A DNA stretch of 64,000 nt from Candidatus Cloacimonadota bacterium (GTDB lineage: Bacteria; Cloacimonadota; Cloacimonadia; Cloacimonadales; Cloacimonadaceae), in assembly GCA_020532085.1 (NCBI GenBank), contig JAJBAV010000011.1, forward strand, positions 1 to 64,000. The letters are read 5' to 3'. The notes beneath the pieces are model-generated. The model was given only the letters and a program-made list of their open reading frames with translations. It ran no database searches and was not told the DNA's origin. Shown piece by piece: positions 8,321 through 17,456 of this stretch. Position 1 is the first letter of the stretch, and every line of letters begins with the position of its first letter. Both the position numbers and the translations under genes were made by a program.

Positions 8321-9620
8321 TCTCTTCCTCCAGGAATTTTTTGAGGGCCTCCAGGCCGCGCCGGGAGAGGCTCATTTTCTTTAGTTTCTTGTCCCTGATG
8401 GGTACTTCCAGGGCGGGAAGCAGGCCAAAATTGGCGTTCACCGGCTGGAAATTCTTTTGCTTGGGATCGATCAGGCGTCGCCAGAGCTGGCCCAATATGG
8501 TTTCCGGAGGCAGCATTGGAAAGCCCTCGGCCAGGATCCTGGCCACCAGCAATCCGGTGGCGACGCATTCCATGTAGCCTTCCACGCCGCTGAGCTGGCC
8601 GGCCACGAAGACCTGGCGGGCGTTGCGCAGCGTGAGGTTGGGAGCCAGAGCCCGGGGGGCGTTCAGATAGCTGTTGCGGTGGATGGAACCGTAGCGGAGG
8701 AATTCCGCCTGCTCCAGGCCCGGGATGAGGCGGAAGACGCGTTTCTGCTCAGGCTGGCGCAGCATGGTCTGGCAGCCCACCAGGTTGAAGGCCGTCTGAT
8801 CTTGGTTTTCGGTGCGCAGCTGGAGCACCGCGAAAGGTTTTTTGCCCTCGTGTTCCAGGCCCATGGGACGCATAACGCCATGCCGCAGAGTGTCTTTACC
8901 TCTGCGGGCAAGTTCCTCCACCGGGCTGCAGTTTTCGTAGTAGCTGAATTTCAGGTCCCGGAAAAACTCGTTCTCAAACTCGTGGGCTTCGTGCTGTTCG
9001 CCGCTCATCAAAGCGTCCACAAAGGCGTAATACTCCTCGCGGCTGAAAGGGCAGTTGAGGTAGTCGGGATCGCCTTTGTCATAGCGGTCTTTGCGGTATA
9101 TCCGGCTAAGGTCGAGGCTGTCGGCGGACACGATGGGGGCGATGGCGTCGAAAAAACAGAGCTGGCTGGAGCCCACAACACCCTGCAGCTCAGCCGCCAG
9201 GGCGTCTGAGGTGAGAGGCCCGCTGCTAAGGATGCACACACCCTGGGGAAACCTGGCCACCTCTTCCTGCACCAGTTCGATGTTTGGGTGGGTCCGGATG
9301 AGGGTATCCACCTTTTGGGCAAAGAGCTCACGGTCCACGGCCAGGGCGTGTCCGGCCGGCACGGCGCAACTTTCCGCTAGCGGCAGCAGTTTTGAGCCCA
9401 GCAGGCGCAATTCCGCTTTAAGCATGCCCGCAGGGGTGTCCGGCAGTGTGGATTTGAGGGAGTTGCTGCAAACCAGTTCCGCGGCCAGGCCGGTTTGGTG
9501 GGCCGGGGTCATTTTGCCGGGGCGCATCTCGAAGAGACGCACCTTGAGGCCCATGTCCGCCAGATACAGGGCGGCTTCGCTACCTGCCAGGCCCGCGCCG
9601 ATGATGTTTATCGCCGCCAT
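8313..9620 (-). CDS. trmFO: tRNA m5U54 methyltransferase TrmFO
   Basis: The folate- and FAD-dependent enzyme that makes 5-methyluridine at position 54 of the tRNA T-loop, using methylenetetrahydrofolate rather than SAM. The N-terminus has the FAD-binding GAGLAGSEAALYLADMG at 7-23, followed by LVCSNSLKST, a TrmFO hallmark. Further along, MRPMGLEHEGKKPFAVLQLR and GVEGYMECVATGLLVA are also typical. The 435-residue length is normal. It heads a leftward cluster with DUF3795 and the secreted protein at 7132-7980. Confidence 0.95.
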   Translation of the reverse strand: MAAINIIGAGLAGSEAALYLADMGLKVRLFEMRPGKMTPAHQTGLAAELVCSNSLKSTLPDTPAGMLKAELRLLGSKLLPLAESCAVPAGHALAVDRELFAQKVDTLIRTHPNIELVQEEVARFPQGVCILSSGPLTSDALAAELQGVVGSSQLCFFDAIAPIVSADSLDLSRIYRKDRYDKGDPDYLNCPFSREEYYAFVDALMSGEQHEAHEFENEFFRDLKFSYYENCSPVEELARRGKDTLRHGVMRPMGLEHEGKKPFAVLQLRTENQDQTAFNLVGCQTMLRQPEQKRVFRLIPGLEQAEFLRYGSIHRNSYLNAPRALAPNLTLRNARQVFVAGQLSGVEGYMECVATGLLVARILAEGFPMLPPETILGQLWRRLIDPKQKNFQPVNANFGLLPALEVPIRDKKLKKMSLSRRGLEALKKFLEEEND

Positions 9621-9627
9621 GGCTGCC

Positions 9628-10512
9628 TCAGCGGGGTTCCCGCACCTTCAGAAAGATGCCCGCGCCGATCAGGGCAGGCACCACATCGTTGATGATGAAG
9701 ATGGCCAGGGTGGTGCTGGCGATGCTTTCCGCCTGCAGGCCGATCTTGGAGAGCAGCGAAATGGCGAAGCTCTCCTTCAGCCCCAGCCCGGCCACCGTGA
9801 TGGGGATGCTGTAGGAGAGGTGGGAAAGCGACATCCTTTTCACCACGTCCCAAAAGGACACCGCCTGGGTGAGATGCAGCATCAGCCAGTATTGGAAAAG
9901 GTTCAGCAGGGTGGTGGCCACCATCAGCAGCGTTAGCCGCGGCGCGTAGCGGATGTAATTGGGCCGCAGATGGTTCCAGCGCCGGTTCAGATACAGCAAG
10001 AAATACAGCCAGACCGGCAGCGTGATCAGCCAGGCGAACAGCGACCAGCGGATCCAGCCCGGTATGCCCTGGGGAAGGTAAAGCAGGGCCAGGCTGGCAA
10101 AGACGAAGATGCTCCAGGTCACGTAGATGCGCTCCAGAAAACAGGAGATCACCGAAGCGCCCTTGCTGCTGTTCGAAACAAAGGCCACCTTGCCGAGGAT
10201 GCCCCAGCTGCCGGGAACGGCGAAACGCAGCGCCTGGCCTATCATGTAGGATTCGAACACCTCTTTCCGTTTCAGAGTGTAGAGGGGATTCACCTGCAGG
10301 GAGTATTGCCAGGCCAGATACTGCCCCCAGTGGCGCAGCACGGCCAGGCCCAGGATGGCCAGGATCAGCCAGGGGGGCTGGTTGATCAGGTTTTGCCACA
10401 CCTTCACGAACTCCATCTCTTTGAACAGCCCTAACAGGATAAGGGCCGTTACCAGCAGCTTGAGCGCGAAGCTCAGGATCCGCCAGATCTTTTTGCGGGT
10501 GGTGGCGTCCAT
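9628..10512 (-). CDS. UPF0104/AglD-like polytopic membrane protein (LPG synthase TM-domain family)
   Basis: A 294-residue protein with six to eight hydrophobic helices, resembling the membrane domain shared by lysylphosphatidylglycerol flippases and AglD-like proteins. Conserved-looking positions include the glycine-rich GQALRFAVPGSWGILGKVAF (about 92-111) and the later PITVAGLGLKESFAISLL. In characterised relatives this domain flips lipids or acts with glycosyltransferases. No catalytic C-terminal aminoacyl-transfer domain is present, so a lysyl-lipid synthase is unlikely. It lies one base downstream of the malic enzyme gene and was probably translated from the same transcript. Confidence 0.75.
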   Translation of the reverse strand: MDATTRKKIWRILSFALKLLVTALILLGLFKEMEFVKVWQNLINQPPWLILAILGLAVLRHWGQYLAWQYSLQVNPLYTLKRKEVFESYMIGQALRFAVPGSWGILGKVAFVSNSSKGASVISCFLERIYVTWSIFVFASLALLYLPQGIPGWIRWSLFAWLITLPVWLYFLLYLNRRWNHLRPNYIRYAPRLTLLMVATTLLNLFQYWLMLHLTQAVSFWDVVKRMSLSHLSYSIPITVAGLGLKESFAISLLSKIGLQAESIASTTLAIFIINDVVPALIGAGIFLKVREPR

Positions 10513-10513
10513 G

Positions 10514-11971
10514 CTAATTGGCCAGAAGCTCCCGGGTGTGTTGCAGCGCGGCTTCGATCAGTTTCCGGGGCGGCGGAGCGATGCTGCCGTCGCTCATCAT
10601 GCGGTGGCAGAGTTCCCGGGAGGCCCGGATGTCCGCTTCCGCCAGGGCAAAAACCTCGTCCCGGCTTCGCGGCAGCCTGGCCACGCCTTCTTTAACGGCC
10701 TGCTCGGCCACGTCGGCGGCTTCGCGGGCGAAAACGTTTTCCTCGTCCATGCGGGGAACGATGTTGGCGGGATCGATGCCTCTGGCCTCGGCGAAAGCGG
10801 CCAGTGAATGAGCCGCGCGGATCGCCATCCCGTCCGTGATCTGGCTGGCCCGCACCAGCAGCGCGCCTTTCAGGATGCCGGGAAAGCCGCAGGAATTGTT
10901 GATCTGGTTGGGAAAATCGCCCCGTCCGGTGGCCACGATGAAGGCCCCGGCGGCCTTGGCGTCGTGCGGATAGATCTCTGGCACGGGATTGGCGCAGCAG
11001 AAAACCACCGCCCTGGGGGCCATCAGCCTGATCCATTCGGGTTTCACGGTGTGGGGTCCCGGGGTGGAAAGCGAGATCAGCACATCCGCGCCGCGCATCG
11101 CCTCATCCATCGTGTTCAGGCGTAGCGGGTTGGAGATCTGGGCCAGGGCCCACTGCTTGAATTTGGCAGGGTTTCGGGCCAGGTCCTCACGCCCGGGATG
11201 CAGCGCTCCCTTGCTGTCGAACATGATCAGATTTTGCGGGTCCAGACCTGATTGGAGCAAGATGCTGGCGATGGTGGTGTTGGAAGCCCCGGCGCCGAAG
11301 AGCACGGTGCGGATGTTCTGTATCCTTTTATCCGCCAGCTTCAGGGCGTTCAGAAGCCCGGCCAAGGTCACACAGGCTGTTCCTTGGGCGTCATCGTGCC
11401 AGACGGGGATCCCGCAGCTGGCGCGAAGTTCGTCCAAAACCCGGTAGCAGTTGGGTTGGGAGATGTCTTCCAGATTCACCGCGCCCACGCTGGGTTCCAG
11501 CATCTTCACAAATTCGATCAGCCTGGCCGGGTCCGGTTTGCCCACCGCGTCCCGGTTATTCACGCAGAGCGCGATGGCGTCGAAGCCGCCCAGGTATTTC
11601 ATCAGCATGGCCTTGCCTTCCATTACGCCCAAACCCCCGGCGGGGCCGCAGTCGCCGTCGCCCAACACTCTGGTGCTGTCGCTAACCACGGCCACCAGGT
11701 TGCCCCGGTTGCTGAGTTCAAAGGATCTTTCATTTGCGTCGCGGATGGCGGTCGAAACTGCCGAAACCCCGGGGGTGTACCACACGTTGAACCAGTTGAA
11801 GTCCCAGATCCCCGCTTTGGGCAGGGTCTGCATCTTGCCCCGGTAGTGAGCGTGGGTGAGTTCCGAAAGCTTCTTCAGAAAGGCCGTCTGCGCCGCGGAG
11901 CGCAGATCGGGAGCGTAGTTGGCCGAAAAATATGCCTGGAGGTTGGCCAGGTCACTGCGTAATTCTTCCAT
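10514..11971 (-). CDS. Malic enzyme (malate dehydrogenase, decarboxylating)
   Basis: Converts malate to pyruvate and CO2 with reduction of NAD(P). The N-terminal catalytic domain shows WYTPGVSAVSTAI and DSTRVLGDGDCGPAGGLGVM. The metal-binding region reads NLEDISQPNC, and HDDAQGTA replaces the commoner HDDQHGTA. The nucleotide fold begins with VLFGAGASNTTIA, and ATGRGDFPNQINNS is close to the usual ATGRSDYPNQVNN. Length 485 residues, somewhat longer than the common short bacterial form because of a C-terminal extension. Cofactor choice cannot be decided by eye. Served by the TTGACA promoter at 12001-12029. Confidence 0.9.
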   Translation of the reverse strand: MEELRSDLANLQAYFSANYAPDLRSAAQTAFLKKLSELTHAHYRGKMQTLPKAGIWDFNWFNVWYTPGVSAVSTAIRDANERSFELSNRGNLVAVVSDSTRVLGDGDCGPAGGLGVMEGKAMLMKYLGGFDAIALCVNNRDAVGKPDPARLIEFVKMLEPSVGAVNLEDISQPNCYRVLDELRASCGIPVWHDDAQGTACVTLAGLLNALKLADKRIQNIRTVLFGAGASNTTIASILLQSGLDPQNLIMFDSKGALHPGREDLARNPAKFKQWALAQISNPLRLNTMDEAMRGADVLISLSTPGPHTVKPEWIRLMAPRAVVFCCANPVPEIYPHDAKAAGAFIVATGRGDFPNQINNSCGFPGILKGALLVRASQITDGMAIRAAHSLAAFAEARGIDPANIVPRMDEENVFAREAADVAEQAVKEGVARLPRSRDEVFALAEADIRASRELCHRMMSDGSIAPPPRKLIEAALQHTRELLAN

Positions 11972-12000
11972 TGATTCATCCTGAAAGCATTTGAGAATTC

Positions 12001-12029
12001 CAAATTTGCGATCGGGTTCATGTTGTCAA
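12001..12029 (-). promoter_or_regulatory. Sigma-70-like promoter for malic enzyme
   Basis: Reading leftward, TTGACA (12029-12024), 17 nt, then AATTTG (12006-12001), 30 bases before the ATG at 11971. It sits in the short gap left of the convergently oriented terminus of the secreted-protein gene. Confidence 0.55.
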
Positions 12030-12070
12030 CCTTTATCGGGCGAAGCCGCCCTTCCGCTTTCAGGCAGAGT

Positions 12071-13291
12071 TCATTTGATCAGGATGAGTTTCACCGCCCC
12101 CTGATATTCCCCGGCGCTCATGCGCAGCAGGTAGATCCCAGCGGAAACCGCTTGCCCGCTTTCGTTTTGGCCATCCCAAACCAAACCGGAGATCCCCGCC
12201 GGCGCGCTGGGATCGGTCCAGCTGCGGATCAGCCGGCCCCGGATGTCGAAGATGCCCACCTTCACCGGGCCGGCTTTGGCCAGGCTGTATTGGATAAGTG
12301 TTTCTGAGGCCATGGGATTGGGACGCGGATCCAGCAACAGGGTGTTAAGCCCGGGCAGGGCGGGATCGTTGGCAGCCACCGAAACCAGGCTGAAAGCGAT
12401 CGTGGTGGTCTGGCCGGCGCTGATGCTCACGCTGGGAATGGTCTGGGGGTCATATCCCGTGGCGGTGGCCGTCACGGAATATGTGCCCACGGGAAGCTGC
12501 AGGGAAAAGACTCCGGCGTAGTTCGTCTGGGCGGAAAACCCCTCCGCCTGCACGGTGGCGTTTTGCAGCGGCCAGTTGTCGGTTCCCGTCACGGTCCCCT
12601 GCAGGGTGCCCACCTCCACCGGAATCCAGGTGAATCTGGTTTGGGGAAAATCCCCGCCGAGTGTGGAATTGGACGGAGGATTGGCCGGATCGTAGGCTGT
12701 GGCATCGCTTTGGGCTTTGCGGGAGCGGTTTTGGCTGGAGTACTGCGCCCGAAAGCGGTCTGAGGACAGGTAAAAGCTGCTGTCCATGGGCCGTTGCACC
12801 AGCAGCACCAGGTTTTGCTGGTTCAGATACCAGAAGGGCGGGTCCAGCGGGATGATTATGTCATTTTCACCAGTGGGCAGGTCCAGCGTTCCGTCAAAAA
12901 CCAGGCTCAGCTCCGTGGAGGGTATCCAGCCCGCCTCAAGGTCCGGCAGAGTGGTGGTGCCCAGCCAGATCTTCACGGGTTTGTCTGTCAGATCACTGGC
13001 GAAGTCGTTGAAAAACCCCAGTTCAGTGATGCTTCCCCGCATGTTTTGCAGCTCACCGGGATAGTAAAGCGTCTCGTACAGCGAGTTCTGGAAATACATG
13101 TCCACCGGCATCCGCAGCAACTGGTTGCCGCTGCCCACAGTCACGGAAGACCTTTGCGGCGGTTCTGTGAACTGATGCGCAGGACTCTGGTCAAGTCCAA
13201 GTGTTTTGTCCCCGCCGCTTTCAGCCAATCCGCCGGCCAGACAGGCCGGGATCAGGGCCAGCAGCAAGATCGCCAGGCCAATGCTTTTCAT
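12071..13291 (-). CDS. Secreted protein with a carboxypeptidase-like regulatory domain and a C-terminal sorting domain
   Basis: A 406-residue exported protein. The signal peptide is MKSIGLAILLLALIPACLA. Residues about 50-240 form a beta-rich domain of unknown role (KIWLGTTTLPDLEAGWIP). Around 240-325 lies a carboxypeptidase-regulatory/CNA-B-like domain (LPVGTYSVTATATGYDPQTI). The last 90 residues are a FlgD-like/type IX sorting domain with DPRPNPM, KVGIFDIRGRLIRSW, SGLVWDGQNESGQAV and GIYLLRM. The frame is open further upstream, but ATG 13291 has GGGAGAAAAG in front and begins the signal peptide. Expected on the cell surface or released. Confidence 0.85.
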   Translation of the reverse strand: MKSIGLAILLLALIPACLAGGLAESGGDKTLGLDQSPAHQFTEPPQRSSVTVGSGNQLLRMPVDMYFQNSLYETLYYPGELQNMRGSITELGFFNDFASDLTDKPVKIWLGTTTLPDLEAGWIPSTELSLVFDGTLDLPTGENDIIIPLDPPFWYLNQQNLVLLVQRPMDSSFYLSSDRFRAQYSSQNRSRKAQSDATAYDPANPPSNSTLGGDFPQTRFTWIPVEVGTLQGTVTGTDNWPLQNATVQAEGFSAQTNYAGVFSLQLPVGTYSVTATATGYDPQTIPSVSISAGQTTTIAFSLVSVAANDPALPGLNTLLLDPRPNPMASETLIQYSLAKAGPVKVGIFDIRGRLIRSWTDPSAPAGISGLVWDGQNESGQAVSAGIYLLRMSAGEYQGAVKLILIK

Positions 13292-13476
13292 CTTTTCTCC
13301 CGCTTCAAAGCTGTTGCCGCCCGAATCAACCTGATCCGGCGCGAAATGGTTTTGAAGTACAGCAAACAATGCAAAATCCCAGCCAACCGGGCGCCGTTTT
13401 TGGCTGCCGGCGCAAAAAGTGCTTGACAACAGAGCATTTACGGCAAAAGAGTGTCCGCGGTCAGAGAGATAAGAAA

Positions 13477-14610
13477 ATGAAGATATGCATCGTGTCCAAT
13501 TCCCACCACACCACGGACGTGCGCCTCTATTACAAGATGGCGCGCAGCCTGGCGAAGCTGGGGGAGGTGCATCTGCTTTGCGCCAGCGGGGTGCGCAACG
13601 CCGCGGTGAACCCCTTTCAGGATGTGGTGGAAACCGAATCCACCTGGTACGCCCTGCCGCTGCTGTATAAAAAAGCCAAAAAGCTCAAACCGGACATAGT
13701 GATCTGCGTGGAGCCGCTCACCGTCTTCATCGGCCTGGCCCTGCGCCGCAAGCTGAATTGCAAGGTGGTCTTCGATGTGCACGAGTTTTTCCCTGACGCC
13801 TTCGCCGAGCGCTTCCGCCCGCCCCTGAGCTGGGTCGCGAAAGCCCTCTACCTGGGTTTTGAACGCCGCCTGCAGCGCAGCGTGGACGCCACCACCGCCG
13901 TCAGCGAGGAGATCCTGGACCAGTTGCTTCCCCGCGGCAAACGCGTGAACGCCATCGCCCTGCCCAACTACCCTGTGAAGAACGTATGGGACTACACCTG
14001 CGAGACCCCGATGGAGCTCAGCGCCATCTGCGAGATGGATTTTGACCTGATCTACATCGGCGGCCTTACTCCGGACCGCGGTGTCTTCAAGCTGCTTAAA
14101 AGCGTCAGCCTGCTCAGGAACGAGTTTCCCGCCCTCAACGTCCTCATCCTGGGCAAATTCTTCGATCCCGCGGTGGAGCGCGAATTCAACGAACAGCTAA
14201 ACACTCTCAACCTCAACGCCGTGATCTATTACCAAAGCTGGATCCCGGCGGAAAAGATCGGCCTGCTGCTCAAACGCAGCCGGGTGGGGCTCTGGCTCTT
14301 CAATCCCCAAAACCGCCGCATGAGCCGCGCCGTGCCCCTCAAGGTGCTGGAATATTTCGCCGCCGGGCTGCCCGTGGTTTCCATCAACACCCCTCTGATG
14401 CGCGGCCTGATCGAGGCCAATGAGCTAGGCGCCTGCTGCGAATACCACAGCGACAGCATCGCCAGGTCCGTGGCCGGCCTCCTCCGCCTTAACCCTAGCG
14501 AATACCGCCTGCTCAGCAAGCGCTGCAGCAACCTCATCGACCAGAAATTCAACTGGGAGGCCCTCGAGCCGCGCCTCCTTGAACTGATGCGCAAGCTGGC
14601 CTCAAACTGA
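13477..14610 (+). CDS. GT4-family glycosyltransferase (first of pair)
   Basis: A 377-residue retaining glycosyltransferase of the GT-B fold, GT4 family. The N-terminal Rossmann half starts KICIVSNSHHTTDVRLYYKMA. The sugar-nucleotide half has YIGGLTPDRGVFKLLKSV and the acidic motif region KVLEYFAAGLPVVSINTPL. It probably adds a sugar to a lipid-linked glycan or surface polysaccharide; donor and acceptor are unknown. The frame is open upstream from 13201, but only the ATG at 13477 begins the conserved fold. A TTGACA at 13423-13428 may be its -35. One base separates its stop from the next glycosyltransferase gene. Confidence 0.88.
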   Translation: MKICIVSNSHHTTDVRLYYKMARSLAKLGEVHLLCASGVRNAAVNPFQDVVETESTWYALPLLYKKAKKLKPDIVICVEPLTVFIGLALRRKLNCKVVFDVHEFFPDAFAERFRPPLSWVAKALYLGFERRLQRSVDATTAVSEEILDQLLPRGKRVNAIALPNYPVKNVWDYTCETPMELSAICEMDFDLIYIGGLTPDRGVFKLLKSVSLLRNEFPALNVLILGKFFDPAVEREFNEQLNTLNLNAVIYYQSWIPAEKIGLLLKRSRVGLWLFNPQNRRMSRAVPLKVLEYFAAGLPVVSINTPLMRGLIEANELGACCEYHSDSIARSVAGLLRLNPSEYRLLSKRCSNLIDQKFNWEALEPRLLELMRKLASN

Positions 14611-14611
14611 G

Positions 14612-15868
14612 ATGCGCGTTCTCTACCTCAGCTATTTCTATCCACCCCTGGGCGGCCCCGCCGCGCTGCGCAACCTCAAAACGGTGAAATACCTTGCCCA
14701 AAGCGGCATCGTTTGCGACGTGATCACCGTGCGCGACATCGAATACCTCTACCGGGATCCCGCCCTGATGGAGGAAAACGCCGCGGCCACCCTCATCCGC
14801 ACGGATTCCCTGGATCCCATGGCCCTGCTGAAAAAAGGCCGTGAAGCCGGCGGCGGGGATCTATCCCGGATCTACCTGAACACCCCGGAAAAGCTAAAAC
14901 TCCGCGTGCGCCAGCTTTACCCCGTGGACAACAAGATCGGCTGGCTGCCAGCCCTGATCAAAGCCGGGCGCCGGGCCATCCGGGAACGGAGACCCGAGCT
15001 GATCTTTGTTTCCCTGGGGCCTTTCTCCTCCGGGATCGGCGCCTACGCCCTCTCCCGCGAAAGCGGCATCCCCCTGGCCGTGGACCTGCGCGACTACTGG
15101 ACCCTCCTGGGCGACTACGACCTGCAGGGCGGCGCGCTCAACCGGAGCCTCTCCCGCGGTCTGGAACAGCGCATCTACAGTCACGCCAGCCTCATCATCA
15201 CAGCCACCGCGGGCATCGGCACCGACGCCGCGCAAGCCTTCGGAGCGGATCTGGCGGAAAAAATGCTCACCGTTTACAATGGCTGGGACGAAGCCGACTT
15301 CAGCGGCCTGCCCGCGCCGGAAACCCCTGCCGGATTCACCTTCGCCTATTTCGGCAACATCTACGCCCGCCGCAGCCTCCGCCATTTCTACGCCGCCCTC
15401 AAACGCCTCCGTGCGGAAAACACCCTGCCCCCCGGCACCCGGGTGAAACTTTACGGCAACTTCTTCCGTGAAACCCTGCGGGAAGTGGAGCATAGCGGCA
15501 TCCAGGACCTCATCGACATCGTCCCCCAGCTCAGCCACCGCCAGGCCCTGGCCGCCATGCAGGCTTCCAGCGCCCTTCTCCTGGTGATCAACAGCTCCAG
15601 CCCCCGCGGAACCCTCACCTCCAAGCTTTTCGAGTATCTCCGCGCCCAAAAACCCATCCTGGCCATGGTTCCCGGCCAATACGAAGCGGCCAAGCTCCTC
15701 GGCGCCTGCGGACACGACCTCATCTGCGCCATGGAATCTTCCGACAGCATTTACCACTGCCTCAAACAACTCTTCGCCCAGCCTGCCCGTGAATACAGCA
15801 TCCCCTGGGAACTGGAACGGAAAAACCAAGTGGCAAAACTGGCGGAAAAGCTCAAAAGCCTCTTCTGA
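14612..15868 (+). CDS. GT4-family glycosyltransferase (second of pair)
   Basis: A 418-residue GT-B enzyme. The N-terminus MRVLYLSYFYPPLGGPAALR has the loop typical of WcaI/WbuB-like GT4 enzymes. The middle holds VDLRDYWTLLGDY, and the C-terminal half has FAYFGNIYARRSL and LTSKLFEYLRAQKPILAMV, including the conserved Glu. It starts one base after the preceding glycosyltransferase stop, so the two almost certainly form an operon and may act in sequence on the same glycan. No polymerase or flippase gene lies next to them here, though a flippase-like membrane protein is encoded at 9628-10512. Confidence 0.88.
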   Translation: MRVLYLSYFYPPLGGPAALRNLKTVKYLAQSGIVCDVITVRDIEYLYRDPALMEENAAATLIRTDSLDPMALLKKGREAGGGDLSRIYLNTPEKLKLRVRQLYPVDNKIGWLPALIKAGRRAIRERRPELIFVSLGPFSSGIGAYALSRESGIPLAVDLRDYWTLLGDYDLQGGALNRSLSRGLEQRIYSHASLIITATAGIGTDAAQAFGADLAEKMLTVYNGWDEADFSGLPAPETPAGFTFAYFGNIYARRSLRHFYAALKRLRAENTLPPGTRVKLYGNFFRETLREVEHSGIQDLIDIVPQLSHRQALAAMQASSALLLVINSSSPRGTLTSKLFEYLRAQKPILAMVPGQYEAAKLLGACGHDLICAMESSDSIYHCLKQLFAQPAREYSIPWELERKNQVAKLAEKLKSLF

Positions 15869-16260
15869 CACCAACGCTCCCAGTGTATTTCCAAAGCCGA
15901 GCAACAGACCCGGCAGCAGTCATTCGCGCCAAAACCAACTTTCTTAGTGCGCCACATTCAGCGGAGCCAAGGGCTCACGCGTACGCGATCAAATTAAACC
16001 AGTCTCCCTTTCCCTTACCCTAAACCTTCCTCTTGAACTCAATTCCACCAGTCTGTTACCGATCCCTTCCCAATATCAATACGGTATCAATACGGAATCA
16101 ATACGGATTTCATCCGTAATGATTCCGTATTGATACCGTATTGATATTGGGAGCGGCTGGGGAGTGCAGTTGGTATACATTTGGTATAATTACGGTTACA
16201 TATATTTCGTGAATATGGCCGCGACATGGCTTTCCCGAGGGAGGGCCGAGGCGGGAAAGA
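15869..16260. other. Intergenic gap between convergent transcription units
   Basis: I see no gene. The gap separates the rightward glycosyltransferases from the leftward redox operon and holds the large hairpin at 16069-16151. After the hairpin the text is AT-rich to about 16215 and then returns to high GC. Confidence 0.6.
16069..16151. repeat. 83-bp near-perfect hairpin built from 11-bp tandem units
   Basis: The arms 16069-16100 and 16120-16151 are perfect 32-bp inverted repeats. After one A/A mismatch a further 7 bp pair (16102-16108 with 16112-16118), leaving a TTC loop. Each arm is made of tandem 11-mers: TATCAATACGG twice, then AATCAATACGG. It could act as a very strong bidirectional terminator for the two converging units, but no T-run flanks it and the internal tandem structure is not typical of terminators. 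Confidence 0.92.
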
Positions 16261-16950
16261 TCACTTTCCCTGGCGGCGCAGTTGGGCCGTGGATTCCCTT
16301 AGGTAGAGGGGTTCGAGGCTGGCAAGCTGCTGAAAATCGTAGCTTTCCTCCTGGGGAGAGAGGGCGGCCAGGGTGAACAGCCCGGAGACGTCGAGGGGCG
16401 CTTGGGGAACTGATACGAAGGGGACGCCGCGTTCTTCCAGGGCGGGTTTGAGCAGTTGGCTGCCGCTGCCGGTGAGGTAAGCTCCGCGCAAATCCCAGTC
16501 AAGCAGTTCCTCCGGGGTGAGCACCGCGGGCCCGGCAAGTTCGTTCAGATCCTCATCGTAAAGGGCGGCATATACTTCACGCATCTTGGCGTCCACCACC
16601 GCCAGGATCCCGCGGCCGCAGCGGTAGCGCCGCAGCGCGGCCAATTGCAGGGTGGAAAAGGCGCGCAGGGGAATTTTGAGTCCGTAGGCGATGCCCTTGG
16701 CGGTGGCGAGGCCGATGCGCAGTCCGGTGAAGGAGCCCGGACCGTTGGCCAGATAGACGGCGCGGATGTCCGCGGGCTGGAAGCCGCAGAATTTCAGGGC
16801 CGCGTCCACCTGGGGCATCAGGGTTTCGCTGTGGGTGATGCTGATGTCGAAACAGGCGGAGTAAACCACCCGCCCGGATTCACAGAGCGCGATGGAGCCG
16901 GAGTTCTGCGAGGTGTCGAGGGCGAGTTTCAATTGCCAGAGCTGATCCAA
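16261..16950 (-). CDS. tsaB: tRNA threonylcarbamoyladenosine protein TsaB
   Basis: The TsaB subunit needed with TsaC, TsaD and TsaE to make t6A37 on ANN-decoding tRNAs. The ASKHA-type fold is visible in LKLALDTSQNSGSIAL at the N-terminus, ITHSETLMPQVDAAL, and YLANGPGSFTGLRIGLATAKG near residues 66-86. The length of 229 residues is normal. The start is uncertain: TTG at 16950 opens the frame, and another TTG at 16932 would overlap the ferritin-like gene's TGA by four bases; neither has a clear ribosome site. It is the last gene of the leftward redox cluster, with no obvious functional tie to it. Confidence 0.9.
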   Translation of the reverse strand: MDQLWQLKLALDTSQNSGSIALCESGRVVYSACFDISITHSETLMPQVDAALKFCGFQPADIRAVYLANGPGSFTGLRIGLATAKGIAYGLKIPLRAFSTLQLAALRRYRCGRGILAVVDAKMREVYAALYDEDLNELAGPAVLTPEELLDWDLRGAYLTGSGSQLLKPALEERGVPFVSVPQAPLDVSGLFTLAALSPQEESYDFQQLASLEPLYLRESTAQLRRQGK

Positions 16951-17381
16951 TCGTCGTACAGGCGTTCGAACAGCAGCTTGTGTTTGGCCTCGTCGGAAGC
17001 GAGTTTGCGGAAGAGGGTGGAGATCTCGTTGTCGGGGAATTTGACGCTCATTTCGGAATAGAGTTTGAAGGAATTTTCCTCGCGCTTCATGGCCTTGATG
17101 AGGATGTTCTGATAGCTGAGATCGAGGTTTTCGGCTTCGACGCTGAGATATTCGGAGATGTTCAGATTCGGCACGAGGGGGATCTCGTCGGCGGAAACGC
17201 CTCTGCGGCGGATGTTTTCGATCACCACGATGTGTCCCATCTCCATGGCTTCCAGTTCCTTGAGCATCTCCAGCTGGTCCTGGAATTTGGCTTCCTGCTG
17301 CAGATCACGGTAAAACTGGACGGCTTCCCGCTCACGGGCGACGGCGAAGTCCAGAATGTCGTTGTATTCCTGTATGGTCAT
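16929..17381 (-). CDS. Ferritin-like (rubrerythrin-family) diiron protein
   Basis: A 150-residue four-helix-bundle protein with glutamates placed as in rubrerythrin-like diiron sites: REREAVQFYRDL early, LEAMEMGHI in helix two, MKREENSFKLYSEM in helix three and LASDEAKHKLLFERLYDDW at the end. It lacks the C-terminal rubredoxin domain. Such proteins in anaerobes act as peroxidases or iron handlers. It is similar in plan to the 161-residue protein at 41125-41610. Placed downstream of rubredoxin, separated by a hairpin at 17416-17443 that may lower its transcription relative to the upstream genes. Confidence 0.85.
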   Translation of the reverse strand: MTIQEYNDILDFAVAREREAVQFYRDLQQEAKFQDQLEMLKELEAMEMGHIVVIENIRRRGVSADEIPLVPNLNISEYLSVEAENLDLSYQNILIKAMKREENSFKLYSEMSVKFPDNEISTLFRKLASDEAKHKLLFERLYDDWISSGN

Positions 17382-17415
17382 ATTTTCCTCTGAATAGGTT
17401 CCGGGTGTGTAAAAG

Positions 17416-17443
17416 GGAAAGCCTGCCGGGAGGCAGGCTTTCC
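17416..17443 (-). terminator. Terminator or attenuator after rubredoxin
   Basis: A perfect 12-bp GC-rich stem (GGAAAGCCTGCC with its complement) and a 4-base loop, followed on the leftward strand by CTTTTAC. The short T-run suggests partial termination between rubredoxin and the ferritin-like gene. Confidence 0.7.
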
Positions 17444-17456
17444 GGATCGTTCAAGT

